Source: Pseudomonas viridiflava
Lineage (GTDB): Bacteria > Pseudomonadota > Gammaproteobacteria > Pseudomonadales > Pseudomonadaceae
Reading direction: 5' to 3'
DNA length: 64,000 nt
NCBI RefSeq assembly: GCF_900591205.1
Contig: NZ_UUPU01000082.1
Coordinates: 159,763 to 223,762, forward strand
Under the pieces are notes generated by a model. The model was not told the origin of the DNA and did no database searches. It saw only the letters and a list, made by a program, of their open reading frames with translations. Of the stretch, positions 33,475-42,732 are shown one piece after another (position 1 is the first letter of the stretch; every line of letters starts with the position of its first letter). The translations under genes were made by a program, and so were the position numbers.

Positions 33475-33925
33475 GCTTGACCTGCAGCTGGCCACCGAAG
33501 CGCCTGCCCCCAGCGAAGCCCAGTTCCGCCAGTGGTGCACGCTGGCCTTGCGCCAGCGTACTGCTGACTCGGAGCTGACCATCCGTCTGGTGGACGAGCC
33601 CGAGGGCCGCGAACTGAACCACACCTGGCGCCAAAAGGATTACGCGACCAACGTGCTGTCCTTCCCCGCCGACGTACCGGATGAGTTGCTGGATATCCCG
33701 CTGTTGGGCGACCTGGTGATCTGCGTCGCGGTGGTCGAGCGCGAGGCGAAGGAGCAGGGCAAGGAACTTGAGGCCCACTGGGCCCATCTAGTCATCCACG
33801 GCTGCTTGCATCTCTTGGGTTACGACCATATAGACGATGACGAAGCCGAGGAAATGGAAACTCTGGAACAAACGTTGCTTGCAGAATTGGGTCATCGCGA
33901 CCCTTATGCAGACGACGAAAACTGA
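33467..33925 (+). CDS. ybeY: Endoribonuclease/rRNA maturation factor YbeY
   Basis: 152 residues from the ATG at 33467 (MLELDLQLATEAP). The zinc motif HGCLHLLGYDH near the C-terminus is the YbeY active site, used in 16S rRNA 3'-end processing and ribosome quality control. It starts inside the end of phoH, indicating coupling. Confidence 0.93.
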   Translation: MLELDLQLATEAPAPSEAQFRQWCTLALRQRTADSELTIRLVDEPEGRELNHTWRQKDYATNVLSFPADVPDELLDIPLLGDLVICVAVVEREAKEQGKELEAHWAHLVIHGCLHLLGYDHIDDDEAEEMETLEQTLLAELGHRDPYADDEN

Positions 33926-33967
33926 TCAACACTCAACTGAAACATCAAAGGATTTAGAGTAATCGCT

Positions 33968-34807
33968 ATGAGCGAAGACCGATCGAGCAACGGGCAAAAG
34001 TCATGGCTGGGTAAGCTGACCCAGGCTTTTGCCCACGAGCCGAAAAACCGCCAGGAGCTGCTGGAGCTGCTGCGCGAGGCCCATCAGAACAAGTTGCTGG
34101 ACAGCGAAGCGCTGGCCATCGTCGAAGGCGCCATCCAGGTGGCTGACCTGCAGGTTCGGGACATCATGGTCCCGCGCTCGCAGATGATCAGCATCAAGGC
34201 GACCCAGACCCCACGGGAATTCCTCCCGGCCGTGATCGACTCGGCGCACTCGCGCTACCCGGTGATCGGTGAAAGCCATGACGACGTCATGGGTGTCCTG
34301 CTGGCCAAGGACCTGTTGCCGCTGATCCTCAAGGAGAACGGCGACAACTTCAACATCAAGGACCTGCTGCGTCCGGCCACCTTCGTGCCTGAGTCCAAGC
34401 GCCTGAATGTGCTGCTGCGCGAATTTCGCGCCAACCACAATCACATGGCCATTGTGATCGACGAATACGGCGGCGTGGCGGGCCTGGTGACCATCGAAGA
34501 CGTGCTGGAACAGATCGTCGGCGACATCGAAGACGAGCACGATGTCGAAGAAGACAGCTACATCAAGCCGCTGCCGAGCGGTGATTTCCTGGTCAAGGCG
34601 CTGACGCCGATCGAGAACTTCAACGAGTTCTTTGACAGCGAATTCTCCGACGATGAGTTCGACACGGTTGGCGGGCTGGTGATGAGTGCATTTGGCCACT
34701 TGCCTAAGCGCAACGAGACCACCGAGATCGGAGCCTATCGCTTCCGCATCCTGAACGCCGACAGCCGTCGTATTCACCTGATTCGCCTGACACCTATTGC
34801 CCGCTAA
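33968..34807 (+). CDS. corC: CorC/HlyC-family transporter-associated CBS protein
   Basis: 279 residues. Two CBS domains (about 60-190; RDIMVPRSQM and IVIDEYGGVAGLVTIEDVLEQIVGDI in part) precede a CorC_HlyC domain (about 200-279). There is no membrane domain, as in E. coli CorC/YbeX. Linked to Mg/Co efflux and, by location, to ribosome maturation (ybeY) and Lnt. It is 9 bp from lnt. Confidence 0.9.
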   Translation: MSEDRSSNGQKSWLGKLTQAFAHEPKNRQELLELLREAHQNKLLDSEALAIVEGAIQVADLQVRDIMVPRSQMISIKATQTPREFLPAVIDSAHSRYPVIGESHDDVMGVLLAKDLLPLILKENGDNFNIKDLLRPATFVPESKRLNVLLREFRANHNHMAIVIDEYGGVAGLVTIEDVLEQIVGDIEDEHDVEEDSYIKPLPSGDFLVKALTPIENFNEFFDSEFSDDEFDTVGGLVMSAFGHLPKRNETTEIGAYRFRILNADSRRIHLIRLTPIAR

Positions 34808-34815
34808 GGACTGAC

Positions 34816-36339
34816 ATGCGCCGTTTGATCGCACCCGGCTGGCCCGGTAACTTGCTGGCCGTGGTGGCCGGCGCCATCACTACCCTGGCGCTGGCGCCGT
34901 TCGATCTGTGGCCATTTGCGCTGCTGGCGGTCGGACTGTTCTATATCGGCCTGCGCGAACTTACGCCACGCCAGGCCCTGGGCCGTGGCTGGTGCTTCGG
35001 TTTCGGCCTGTTTGGCGCCGGCACCAGTTGGATCTACTACAGCATCCACCATTTTGGCGGTGCCTCGGTGCTGCTGGCCGGCTTTTTGATGCTGCTGTTT
35101 ACCGCTGCGATTGCCTGGTTCTTCGCCCTGCCTGCGTGGCTGTGGGCGCGCTGGCTGCGCCGTAACGAAGCGCCATTGGCCGATGCGCTGACGTTTGCTG
35201 CGTTATGGGTCGGCCAGGAAGCCTTTCGCGGCTGGTTCCTCACCGGTTTCCCGTGGCTGTACTCCGGTTATAGCCAACTCGACGGCCCCCTCACTGGCCT
35301 GGCGCCAGTGGGTGGCATGTGGCTGATTTCCTTTGCCCTGGCCCTCACGGCCGCCCTGCTGTGCAACCTGCCGCGCCTGCTGGCGGGCAAACGCAACGGG
35401 TTTATCGCTGCGGGCCTGGTGCTGCTGGTTGCGCCGTGGGCCATTGGCCTGGCGCTCAAGCATCACGCCTGGACCACGCCCTCCGGCGCGCCACTGACCG
35501 TGGCCGCGATCCAGGGCAACGTCGAACAAAGCATGAAGTGGGACCCGGAACAGCTCAATGCGCAGCTCGCGCTGTACCGCGACATGAGTTTCAGTTCCAA
35601 GCCAGTCGACCTGCTGGTGTGGCCGGAAACTGCCGTACCGGTGCTCAAGGAGTCCGTCGAGGGCTACCTGGGGATGATGGGCAAGTTTGCCGCCGACCGG
35701 CACACGGCGCTGATCACCGGCGTACCGATTCGCCAGGAAGTGCATCACCAGAAGCGCTACTTCAACGGCATCACCGTGGTCGGCGAAGGCGACGGCACCT
35801 ACCTGAAGCAGAAACTGGTGCCGTTTGGCGAATACGTACCGCTGCAAGACATGCTGCGCGGGCTGATTGCCTTCTTCGACCTGCCCATGTCGGACTTCGC
35901 CCGCGGCCCCGCCGACCAGGCGATGCTGCAGGCCAAGGGCTATCAAATCGCGCCTTTCATTTGCTATGAAGTGGTGTATCCGGAATTCGCCGCCGGCCTC
36001 TCAGCCCAAAGCGACTTGTTGCTGACCATCAGCAATGACACCTGGTTCGGCCGCTCGATCGGCCCCCTGCAACACCTGCAAATGGCTCAGATGCGCGCAC
36101 TGGAAGCCGGCCGCTGGATGATCCGCGCGACCAACAACGGCGTGACCGGCCTGATCAACCCGTTCGGGCAGATCACCGTGCAGATCCCGCAGTTCGAGCG
36201 CGCGATTCTGTATGGCGAAGTGGTGCCGATGCACAACCTCACGCCGTATCTGCAATGGCGGTCGTGGCCGTTGATTATTGTGTGTCTGGTGCTGTTCGGC
36301 TGGGCGCTGCTGGCGGGCCGGATGTCCAAGACGGTCTAA
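34816..36339 (+). CDS. lnt: Apolipoprotein N-acyltransferase
   Basis: 507 residues: about seven TM helices plus a nitrilase-like periplasmic domain. The catalytic triad is visible as Glu in VWPETAVP, Lys in YLKQKLVPFGEYVP and Cys in APFICYEVVYPE. Lnt puts the third acyl chain on lipoprotein N-termini in the inner membrane. Many lipoproteins in this window (LptE, RlpA and others) are likely substrates. Confidence 0.95.
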   Translation: MRRLIAPGWPGNLLAVVAGAITTLALAPFDLWPFALLAVGLFYIGLRELTPRQALGRGWCFGFGLFGAGTSWIYYSIHHFGGASVLLAGFLMLLFTAAIAWFFALPAWLWARWLRRNEAPLADALTFAALWVGQEAFRGWFLTGFPWLYSGYSQLDGPLTGLAPVGGMWLISFALALTAALLCNLPRLLAGKRNGFIAAGLVLLVAPWAIGLALKHHAWTTPSGAPLTVAAIQGNVEQSMKWDPEQLNAQLALYRDMSFSSKPVDLLVWPETAVPVLKESVEGYLGMMGKFAADRHTALITGVPIRQEVHHQKRYFNGITVVGEGDGTYLKQKLVPFGEYVPLQDMLRGLIAFFDLPMSDFARGPADQAMLQAKGYQIAPFICYEVVYPEFAAGLSAQSDLLLTISNDTWFGRSIGPLQHLQMAQMRALEAGRWMIRATNNGVTGLINPFGQITVQIPQFERAILYGEVVPMHNLTPYLQWRSWPLIIVCLVLFGWALLAGRMSKTV

Positions 36340-36355
36340 AGGCGAAACACAAAAC

Positions 36356-36450
36356 AATGTGGGAGCGGGCTTGCTCGCGAATGCATTGTGTCAGTCGGTA
36401 TATGCATCGACTGACACAATGCATTCGCGAGCAAGCCCGCTCCCACATTT
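36356..36450. repeat. REPIN, near-perfect long palindrome
   Basis: AATGTGGGAGCGGGCTTGCT and its complement flank an inner inverted pair (CGAATGCATTGTGTCAGTCG and complement), giving about 42 paired bases on each side. It separates lnt from the convergent ydcF-like gene. Confidence 0.95.
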
Positions 36451-36461
36451 GATTTGCGTCG

Positions 36462-37223
36462 TTACCTATAGAACAGCCGATACCCCACCTGCCCCACCGC
36501 CTCGTTGATCAACTGCCCGCTTTGCCACACCGACTTGAACTCCGGCATCCAGCCGCCCAGCGGTCGGGCATTGTCCACGCCCAGGAACCCCACCGGCGCC
36601 GGCACCACGGTGAAACCGGCTTTTTCAAAGCTCCACACCGAACGCGGCATGTGCGCGGCATGGGTTACCACCACTACACGCTTGATGCCTTCAGGCAGCA
36701 ATATTTCGGCACTCATCTGGGCGTTTTCCCAAGTGGTGCGGCTGCGCTCTTCTTTCCAGCGTACCGCCACGCCAAAATCGTCCTGCATCGACACCGCCAT
36801 CAACTGCGCCTCACTGGGCGGCGTGTCGTAATGCAAGCCGCCGGAGGTCAATACCGGCAGCCCGGATGCCTTGGCCAGGCGGGCGGCATAGCGCTGGCGC
36901 TCCAGCCCGATCCCGGTCGGCTGATCAGCGCCCCAGGCCGGGTCACCGCGCTCCCTTCCCGAGCCCAACACCACAATCGCGTCGGCGCGCTGAGCCAGGC
37001 TGGACCAGTCTTCACGGGCCAACGGCGGCTCGGTCTCGAGGGCTCGTGCGCCCCACTCCACCGCCACCGGCAGGCTGATCAGCCACATGCCGCCCAGCCC
37101 GAGGGCAAAGCAGCAACCGGCCAGCCGTGGACGGCTGCGCCGAAACCACCAGGCAAGGGCCAGCAGCAGCAAAAGAATGCCGGGCGGCAAGAGCAGTTGT
37201 TTAATGAAATAACGGATAGGCAT
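36462..37223 (-). CDS. YdcF-family (DUF218) membrane protein
   Basis: 253 residues with two N-terminal TM helices (about 8-28 and 33-55) and a DUF218/YdcF domain: DAIVVLGSGRERGD, RYAARLAKASGLPVLTSGG and VVVTHAAHMPRS. This type (ElyC-like) is linked to envelope or peptidoglycan precursor metabolism, but exact activity is unknown. Confidence 0.82.
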   Translation of the reverse strand: MPIRYFIKQLLLPPGILLLLLALAWWFRRSRPRLAGCCFALGLGGMWLISLPVAVEWGARALETEPPLAREDWSSLAQRADAIVVLGSGRERGDPAWGADQPTGIGLERQRYAARLAKASGLPVLTSGGLHYDTPPSEAQLMAVSMQDDFGVAVRWKEERSRTTWENAQMSAEILLPEGIKRVVVVTHAAHMPRSVWSFEKAGFTVVPAPVGFLGVDNARPLGGWMPEFKSVWQSGQLINEAVGQVGYRLFYR

Positions 37224-37332
37224 CGGGCATCTCCATAGATGCCCGAAGCCTAAGGTTTAACGGGTTCAGCGACAATCTCCAGCGTGCTCCAGCATGACTT
37301 GGCGCGATGGTGCAGTTCAGGGGGGCAGTGAA

Positions 37333-37650
37333 CTACTTGTAGCGGGCGGACCGGAGCTTTTCCGGGCCACGACCGGCCGACAAGTCCTTGAGCCACACCA
37401 CCTTGGCTGAGTGCGTAGGCTCCTGAGTTGGCGGGGTTGCCACCCAAGGAGGCGCACTGCGCGCTTTTCGTTGCAAATAAGCCTTGATCAGTTCCAGCTC
37501 CGCGCAGCTCAACCCGCGCAGTTCCAACTCCACAGGCCGTTCATCACGCAATCGGCCCGCAGTTCTCGCTGCATCCAATGCACGACCCAATCGGTCGATC
37601 AATCCTTCGTAGATATCCGGTTTCGTTGCGATTCGCTGCGATTCAACCAT
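37333..37650 (-). CDS. Hypothetical protein
   Basis: 105 residues. The first 60 look helical (LIDRLGRALDAARTAGRL, LSCAELELIKAYLQRKA), the rest is basic and Pro-rich. It lies between the ydcF-like gene and leuS, where pseudomonads keep a small conserved hypothetical. No motif recognised; function unknown. Confidence 0.6.
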   Translation of the reverse strand: MVESQRIATKPDIYEGLIDRLGRALDAARTAGRLRDERPVELELRGLSCAELELIKAYLQRKARSAPPWVATPPTQEPTHSAKVVWLKDLSAGRGPEKLRSARYK

Positions 37651-37912
37651 CCCCTCACCTCATTGAAGATATGACTCACTCCCCAATAAACAGCGTAGTC
37701 CCCATGGCTGCACCTGCCTGGCGCCGCGACAGACGGCCCTTGCCGCGCAATCAGGGTTTCCCTCGATAGAGTGGGGTCATGTATGCTACGGCGCTTCCTG
37801 TAACTCCACTTCCCGCAGGGTTTGGGCACGGACGCGCCGCTTTTTGGTGTCGAACAACCTGAACGTTGCACCGAAGAGGATTAGGCCACCCCTATTCAGT
37901 TCAAAAGTAGCC

Positions 37913-40519
37913 ATGCACGAACAATATCAGCCCCGTGAAATAGAAAATGCCGCCCAAACCTTCTGGGACGAGCAAAAGTCCTTTGAAGTCAGTGAACAGC
38001 CAGGCAAGGAGACTTACTACTGCCTATCAATGTTCCCTTACCCCAGCGGCAAGCTACACATGGGGCACGTGCGCAACTACACCATCGGTGACGTCATCTC
38101 GCGCTACCAGCGCATGCTCGGCAAGAACGTCCTGCAACCTATGGGTTGGGACGCCTTCGGCATGCCGGCGGAAAACGCCGCGATGAAAAACAACGTGGCG
38201 CCCGCCAAGTGGACCTACGAAAACATCGCCTACATGAAGACCCAGCTGCGCAGCCTGGGCCTGGCGGTAGACTGGTCCCGTGAAGTGACCACCTGCAAGC
38301 CGGATTACTACCGCTGGGAACAATGGCTGTTCACTCGCCTGTTCGAAAAAGGTGTGATCTACAAAAAAAGCGGCACGGTGAACTGGGACCCGATCGACCA
38401 GACCGTCCTGGCCAACGAGCAGGTGATCGACGGTCGTGGCTGGCGTTCCGGTGCGCTGATCGAAAAGCGCGAAATCCCGATGTACTACTTCAAGATCACC
38501 GCCTACGCGGATGAACTCTTGTCGAGCCTCGACGACCTGCCGGGCTGGCCTGAACAGGTCAAGACCATGCAGCGCAACTGGATCGGCAAATCCAAGGGCA
38601 TGGAAGTGCAGTTCCCGTACAACGTCGACTCGATCGGCGCTGCGGGCGCACTCAAGGTCTTCACTACTCGTCCAGACACGTTGATGGGCGCGACCTACGT
38701 CGCCGTGGCCGCCGAACACCCGCTGGCCACCCAGGCCGCACAGAACAACCCTGAGCTGCAGGCGTTCATCGCCGAATGCAAAGGCGGCAGCGTGGCCGAA
38801 GCCGACGTCGCCACCCAGGAGAAAAAAGGCTTGCCGACCGGGCTGTTCGTCGAGCACCCACTCACCGGTGAAAAACTGCCGGTGTGGGTCGCCAACTATG
38901 TGCTGATGCACTATGGCGATGGAGCCGTAATGGCGGTGCCGGCTCACGACGAGCGCGATTTCGAATTCGCTACCAAGTACAGCCTGCCGATCAAGTCGGT
39001 AGTGCGTACCAGCTCGGGCGACACCAACCCGGCGCCGTGGCAAGACGCCTACGGCGAGCACGGCACGCTGATCAATTCCGGCGCGTTCGACGGCCTGGAC
39101 TTCCAAGGCGCCTTCGACGCGATCGAAGTCGCGCTGATCAAGAAGAATCTCGGCGCCTCGCGTACCCAGTTCCGCCTGCGCGACTGGGGCATCAGCCGCC
39201 AGCGCTACTGGGGCTGCCCGATCCCGATCATCCACTGCGAAACCTGCGGTGACGTGCCGGTGCCGGAAGACCAACTGCCGGTCGTACTGCCGGAAGACGT
39301 GGTGCCGGACGGCGCCGGTTCGCCGCTGGCGCGCATGCCCGAGTTCTACGAATGCAGCTGCCCGAAATGCGGCGCACCGGCCAAGCGTGAAACCGACACC
39401 ATGGACACCTTCGTCGAGTCCTCGTGGTACTACGCTCGCTACGCCTCGCCGCACTATGAAGGCGGCCTGGTGGAAAAATCCGCAGCCGACCATTGGTTGC
39501 CGGTGGATCAGTACATCGGTGGTATCGAACACGCCATTCTTCACCTGCTGTACGCACGCTTCTTCCACAAGCTGATGCGCGACGAAGGCTTGGTGAGCTC
39601 CGATGAGCCGTTCAAGAACCTGCTGACCCAGGGCATGGTGGTTGCCGAAACCTACTACCGCCGCGAAGCCAATGGCGCCTTCACCTGGTTCAACCCGGCC
39701 GACGTCGAGCTTGAGCGCGACAGCAAAGCCAAGGTCATCAGCGCCAAGCTGATCGCCGACGGCCTGCCGGTGGAAATCGGCGGCACCGAGAAGATGGCCA
39801 AGTCCAAGAACAACGGGGTCGACCCTCAGTCGATGATCGACCAGTTCGGCGCCGATACTTGCCGCCTGTTCATGATGTTCGCCTCGCCGCCCGACATGAG
39901 CGCCGAATGGTCCGACTCCGGGGTCGAAGGTTCGCACCGTTTCCTCAAGCGCGTCTGGCGCCTGGCGCACGCGCATGTCAGCCAGGGCCTGCCGGGTAAA
40001 CTGGATGTGGCAGCCTTGAGTGACGAGCAGAAAGTCATTCGCCGCAGCACCCACCTGGCCATCAAGCAAGCCGGCCAGGACGTAGGCCAGAACCACAAGT
40101 TCAACACCGCCGTCGCCCAGGTGATGACGCTGATGAACGTGCTGGAAAAAGCGCCGCAAGCCACCGAACAGGATCGCGCACTGGTACAGGAAGGTCTGGA
40201 AACAGTCGTGCTGCTGCTGGCTCCGATCACCCCGCACATCAGCCACGACCTGTGGAACCGTCTGGGCCATAGCGGCGCGGTCATTGATGCGCGCTGGCCG
40301 GTGCAGGATGACAGCGCCCTGGTCCAGGACACGCTGCAACTGGTGATTCAGGTCAACGGTAAACTGCGTGGCCAGATCGACATGCCTGCCACCGCCAGCC
40401 GTGAAGACGTGGAAGCGGCAGCACGTATCAACGAAAACGTGCTGCGTTTTACCGAGGGCCTGACGATCCGCAAAGTGATCGTGGTGCCTGGCAAACTGGT
40501 CAATATCGTCGCTAGCTAA
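37913..40519 (+). CDS. leuS: Leucyl-tRNA synthetase
   Basis: 868 residues, class I synthetase. SGKLHMGHVRNY is the HIGH region, EKMAKSKNNG the KMSKS loop, and an editing CP1 domain (about 225-420; TTRPDTLMGATYVAVAAEHP) is present. MHEQYQPREIENAAQTFW is the family start, so the ATG at 37913 is chosen over a frame 69 bp longer. Starts the leuS-lptE-holA group. Confidence 0.96.
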   Translation: MHEQYQPREIENAAQTFWDEQKSFEVSEQPGKETYYCLSMFPYPSGKLHMGHVRNYTIGDVISRYQRMLGKNVLQPMGWDAFGMPAENAAMKNNVAPAKWTYENIAYMKTQLRSLGLAVDWSREVTTCKPDYYRWEQWLFTRLFEKGVIYKKSGTVNWDPIDQTVLANEQVIDGRGWRSGALIEKREIPMYYFKITAYADELLSSLDDLPGWPEQVKTMQRNWIGKSKGMEVQFPYNVDSIGAAGALKVFTTRPDTLMGATYVAVAAEHPLATQAAQNNPELQAFIAECKGGSVAEADVATQEKKGLPTGLFVEHPLTGEKLPVWVANYVLMHYGDGAVMAVPAHDERDFEFATKYSLPIKSVVRTSSGDTNPAPWQDAYGEHGTLINSGAFDGLDFQGAFDAIEVALIKKNLGASRTQFRLRDWGISRQRYWGCPIPIIHCETCGDVPVPEDQLPVVLPEDVVPDGAGSPLARMPEFYECSCPKCGAPAKRETDTMDTFVESSWYYARYASPHYEGGLVEKSAADHWLPVDQYIGGIEHAILHLLYARFFHKLMRDEGLVSSDEPFKNLLTQGMVVAETYYRREANGAFTWFNPADVELERDSKAKVISAKLIADGLPVEIGGTEKMAKSKNNGVDPQSMIDQFGADTCRLFMMFASPPDMSAEWSDSGVEGSHRFLKRVWRLAHAHVSQGLPGKLDVAALSDEQKVIRRSTHLAIKQAGQDVGQNHKFNTAVAQVMTLMNVLEKAPQATEQDRALVQEGLETVVLLLAPITPHISHDLWNRLGHSGAVIDARWPVQDDSALVQDTLQLVIQVNGKLRGQIDMPATASREDVEAAARINENVLRFTEGLTIRKVIVVPGKLVNIVAS

Positions 40520-40528
40520 TCGGATCGG

Positions 40529-40550
40529 GCGCAGGGCTTGAGCCCTGCGC
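40529..40550 (+). terminator. Hairpin between leuS and lptE
   Basis: GCGCAGGGC-ttga-GCCCTGCGC is a perfect 9-bp stem 9 bp after the leuS stop, without a T tail. It may stabilise or attenuate the transcript. Confidence 0.55.
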
Positions 40551-40607
40551 CGAACAAAGCCTTCAGGGCCTCGATAAGGCCCACATGGTTTCAAGGGGAG
40601 CAACAAA

Positions 40608-41213
40608 ATGATCAAACGCAATTTGCTGGTGATGGGCCTTGCCGTGCTGCTGAGCGCTTGCGGCTTCCAGCTGCGCGGCACCGGCACCACCGACCTGACC
40701 ATCAAGGAACTGGACGTCAGCGCCCGCGACGCCTACAGCCAAACAGTGACCCAGCTGCGTCAGGTCCTGCAGAACAGCGGCGTTCACGTCTACACCGGCG
40801 CGACCTACAAGCTGTTCCTGGCCGACGAAAAAGAAACCCAGCGCAACCTGAGCTACGCCAGCGCCGGCCGTGCATCCGATATCGAACTGAGCACCGTGCT
40901 CAGCTTTGAAGTCCAGGGCCGCGATCACCTGCCACTGATGGGTGACAACATCCAGGTGCAGAAAATAGTGAGCCACGACGGCAACAACCTGGTGGGTTCG
41001 GACTCCGAAATCACCCAGGTGCGCAAGGAAATGCGCCGCGAGCTAGTACAGCGCATCGTCCTGCGCCTGTCGATGCTGACCCCGGAACAACTCGAGACCT
41101 TGCAGCAGCGTGCTGACGCCAAGGCCAAGGCCGATGCCGACGCGCTGAAAGCCGCGCAGGAATACGAAAACAACACGCCGAAACAGTCGCCTGTTGAAGT
41201 ACCTGTCGAGTAA
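40608..41213 (+). CDS. lptE: LPS-assembly lipoprotein LptE
   Basis: 201 residues. The lipobox LLSACGF (about 15-21) marks an outer-membrane lipoprotein; FQLRGTG follows as in LptE, the plug of the LptD LPS translocon. The C-terminal third is a charged Ala/Lys/Asp helix. AAGGGGAG precedes the ATG. Between leuS and holA as expected. Confidence 0.93.
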   Translation: MIKRNLLVMGLAVLLSACGFQLRGTGTTDLTIKELDVSARDAYSQTVTQLRQVLQNSGVHVYTGATYKLFLADEKETQRNLSYASAGRASDIELSTVLSFEVQGRDHLPLMGDNIQVQKIVSHDGNNLVGSDSEITQVRKEMRRELVQRIVLRLSMLTPEQLETLQQRADAKAKADADALKAAQEYENNTPKQSPVEVPVE

Positions 41214-41218
41214 GCCAT

Positions 41219-41241
41219 ACGGGGCGCCCCAGGCGCCCCGT
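41219..41241 (+). terminator. Hairpin between lptE and holA
   Basis: ACGGGGCGCC-cca-GGCGCCCCGT is a 10-bp stem in the 39-bp gap, without a T run. It could lower read-through into holA or protect the lptE mRNA end. Confidence 0.5.
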
Positions 41242-41252
41242 TCGCCCTGCCT

Positions 41253-42290
41253 ATGAAACTCGCCCCCGCCCAACTCGCCAAACACCTGCAAGGTGGTCTC
41301 GCGCCTGTCTACATTGTCAGCGGTGATGACCCGCTGTTGTGCCAGGAAGCCGCCGACGCCATTCGCAGCGCCGCACGCCAGCAAGGCTTCGATGAACGCC
41401 AGGTGTTCAGCGCCGACGCCAGTTTCGACTGGGGTACGCTGCTGCAGGCCGGCGCGAGCATGTCGCTGTTTGCCGAAAAACGCTTGCTGGAGCTGCGCCT
41501 GCCTTCGGGCAAGCCGGGTGACAAAGGCGCGGCAGCCCTGATGGAATACTGCTCGCGGCCTGCCGAAGACACGGTATTGCTGATCAGCCTGCCCAAGCTC
41601 GACGGCAGCGCGCAAAAAACCAAATGGGGCAAGGCCCTGGTGGAAGGGGCGCAAACCCAGTTCATCCAGATCTGGCCGGTGGACAGCAACCAATTGCCGC
41701 AATGGATTCGCCAGCGCCTGTCCCAAGCGGGGCTGTCGGCCACCCAGGACGCGGTGGAGCTGATCGCCGCCAGGGTCGAAGGCAACTTACTGGCCGCCGC
41801 CCAGGAGATCGAAAAGCTCAAGCTGATGGCCGAAGACGGGCAAATCACCGTCGAAACCGTCCAGGGCGCCGTAGCGGACAGTGCACGTTTTGACGTGTTC
41901 GGGCTGGTGGATGCGATCCTCAATGGCGAACCGGCTCACGCCCTGCGCATGCTTGAGGGCCTGCGCGGCGAAGGCGTTGAGCCGCCGGTGATTCTCTGGG
42001 CCCTGGCCCGGGAGCTGCGGGTGCTGGCCAATATTGCCCTGCAATACAGCCAGGGCATCCCGCTGGATAAAGCCTTCAGCCAGGCCAGGCCACCGGTGTG
42101 GGACAAGCGCAAACCGCTGATGAGCAAAGCCCTGCAACGGCACTCGGCGCAACGCTGGGCGCAACTGTTGCTGGAAGCGCAGCGTATTGATGCGCAGATC
42201 AAGGGCCAGGCGGCCGGTTCGCCGTGGATGAGCTTGAGCCGTTTGTCACTTTTGATGTCTGGGCAACGCCTGACATTGCCTGCTGAATAA
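41253..42290 (+). CDS. holA: DNA polymerase III subunit delta
   Basis: 345 residues, normal for HolA. PVYIVSGDDPLLCQEAADAIR is the delta N-terminus and the C-terminal helical collar (WALARELRVLANI) fits the clamp-loader fold. It opens the beta clamp in the gamma complex. Downstream of lptE with only a hairpin between. Confidence 0.94.
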   Translation: MKLAPAQLAKHLQGGLAPVYIVSGDDPLLCQEAADAIRSAARQQGFDERQVFSADASFDWGTLLQAGASMSLFAEKRLLELRLPSGKPGDKGAAALMEYCSRPAEDTVLLISLPKLDGSAQKTKWGKALVEGAQTQFIQIWPVDSNQLPQWIRQRLSQAGLSATQDAVELIAARVEGNLLAAAQEIEKLKLMAEDGQITVETVQGAVADSARFDVFGLVDAILNGEPAHALRMLEGLRGEGVEPPVILWALARELRVLANIALQYSQGIPLDKAFSQARPPVWDKRKPLMSKALQRHSAQRWAQLLLEAQRIDAQIKGQAAGSPWMSLSRLSLLMSGQRLTLPAE

Positions 42291-42303
42291 CGCCGCATTC
42301 CCC

Positions 42304-42392
42304 TGTGGGAGCTGGTTTGCCTGCGACAGCGTTTTATCCGTGTTAAAGAGGCAAGCTGACCCTGCGCTATCGCAGGCAAGCCAGCTCCCACA
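42304..42392. repeat. REPIN
   Basis: TGTGGGAGCTGGTTTGCCTG at the left and CAGGCAAGCCAGCTCCCACA at the right, one mismatch, between holA and arfA. Confidence 0.88.
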
Positions 42393-42506
42393 TTAACCGT
42401 GCTCACTTCAGATTGCGAAAGCGCCTACACATCGCTGGGCTTTACAGCAGCGCAACTTCGGCAGATGATTTGCGCCGCTGCATCCCACCTTCAGAGAGCA
42501 TTGATC

Positions 42507-42671
42507 ATGAGCAAAAAGCCATCCAAGCATGGCCCCAACAAGGCCAAATCCATCATCGCCCAGCCACTGTTCCGCAGCCGTCAGGAACGCGCCGGCAAGG
42601 GCAAAGGCAGCTACCGCCGCGAAGCCTTCCAGTCTAACAGCTGGGAGGCTTCTTACTTTCTGGCTGCCTGA
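42507..42671 (+). CDS. arfA: Alternative ribosome-rescue factor A
   Basis: 54 residues. PLFRSRQERAGKGKGSYRR and NSWEAS match ArfA, which enters stalled non-stop ribosomes and recruits RF2. The ATG at 42507 (MSKKPSKHG) gives normal length; the longer frame adds 36 residues without support. The reading frame contains a strong hairpin near its 3' end, as in E. coli, where the mRNA is cut or terminated so that ArfA is made only when tmRNA rescue fails. Confidence 0.88.
   Translation: MSKKPSKHGPNKAKSIIAQPLFRSRQERAGKGKGSYRREAFQSNSWEASYFLAA
42621..42660 (+). promoter_or_regulatory. Intragenic hairpin/terminator in arfA
   Basis: GAAGCCTTCCAG (42621-42632) pairs with CTGGGAGGCTTC (42641-42652), 12 bp with a single G-U, and is followed by a pyrimidine-rich stretch TTACTTTC. 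It lies 17 bp before the stop codon, so cleavage or termination here would yield a non-stop arfA mRNA. Confidence 0.75.
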
Positions 42672-42732
42672 AGGCAAGCGCCCCTCTGGCATGATAAGGT
42701 CTGCTCCTGATTTGTAATCCCTGGACCTGTGC

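Noticed and set aside
38054..40705. 883-codon open frame on the strand opposite leuS
   Set aside because: It is the mirror of a well-defined leuS gene in high-GC DNA, has no family motif and no ribosome site.
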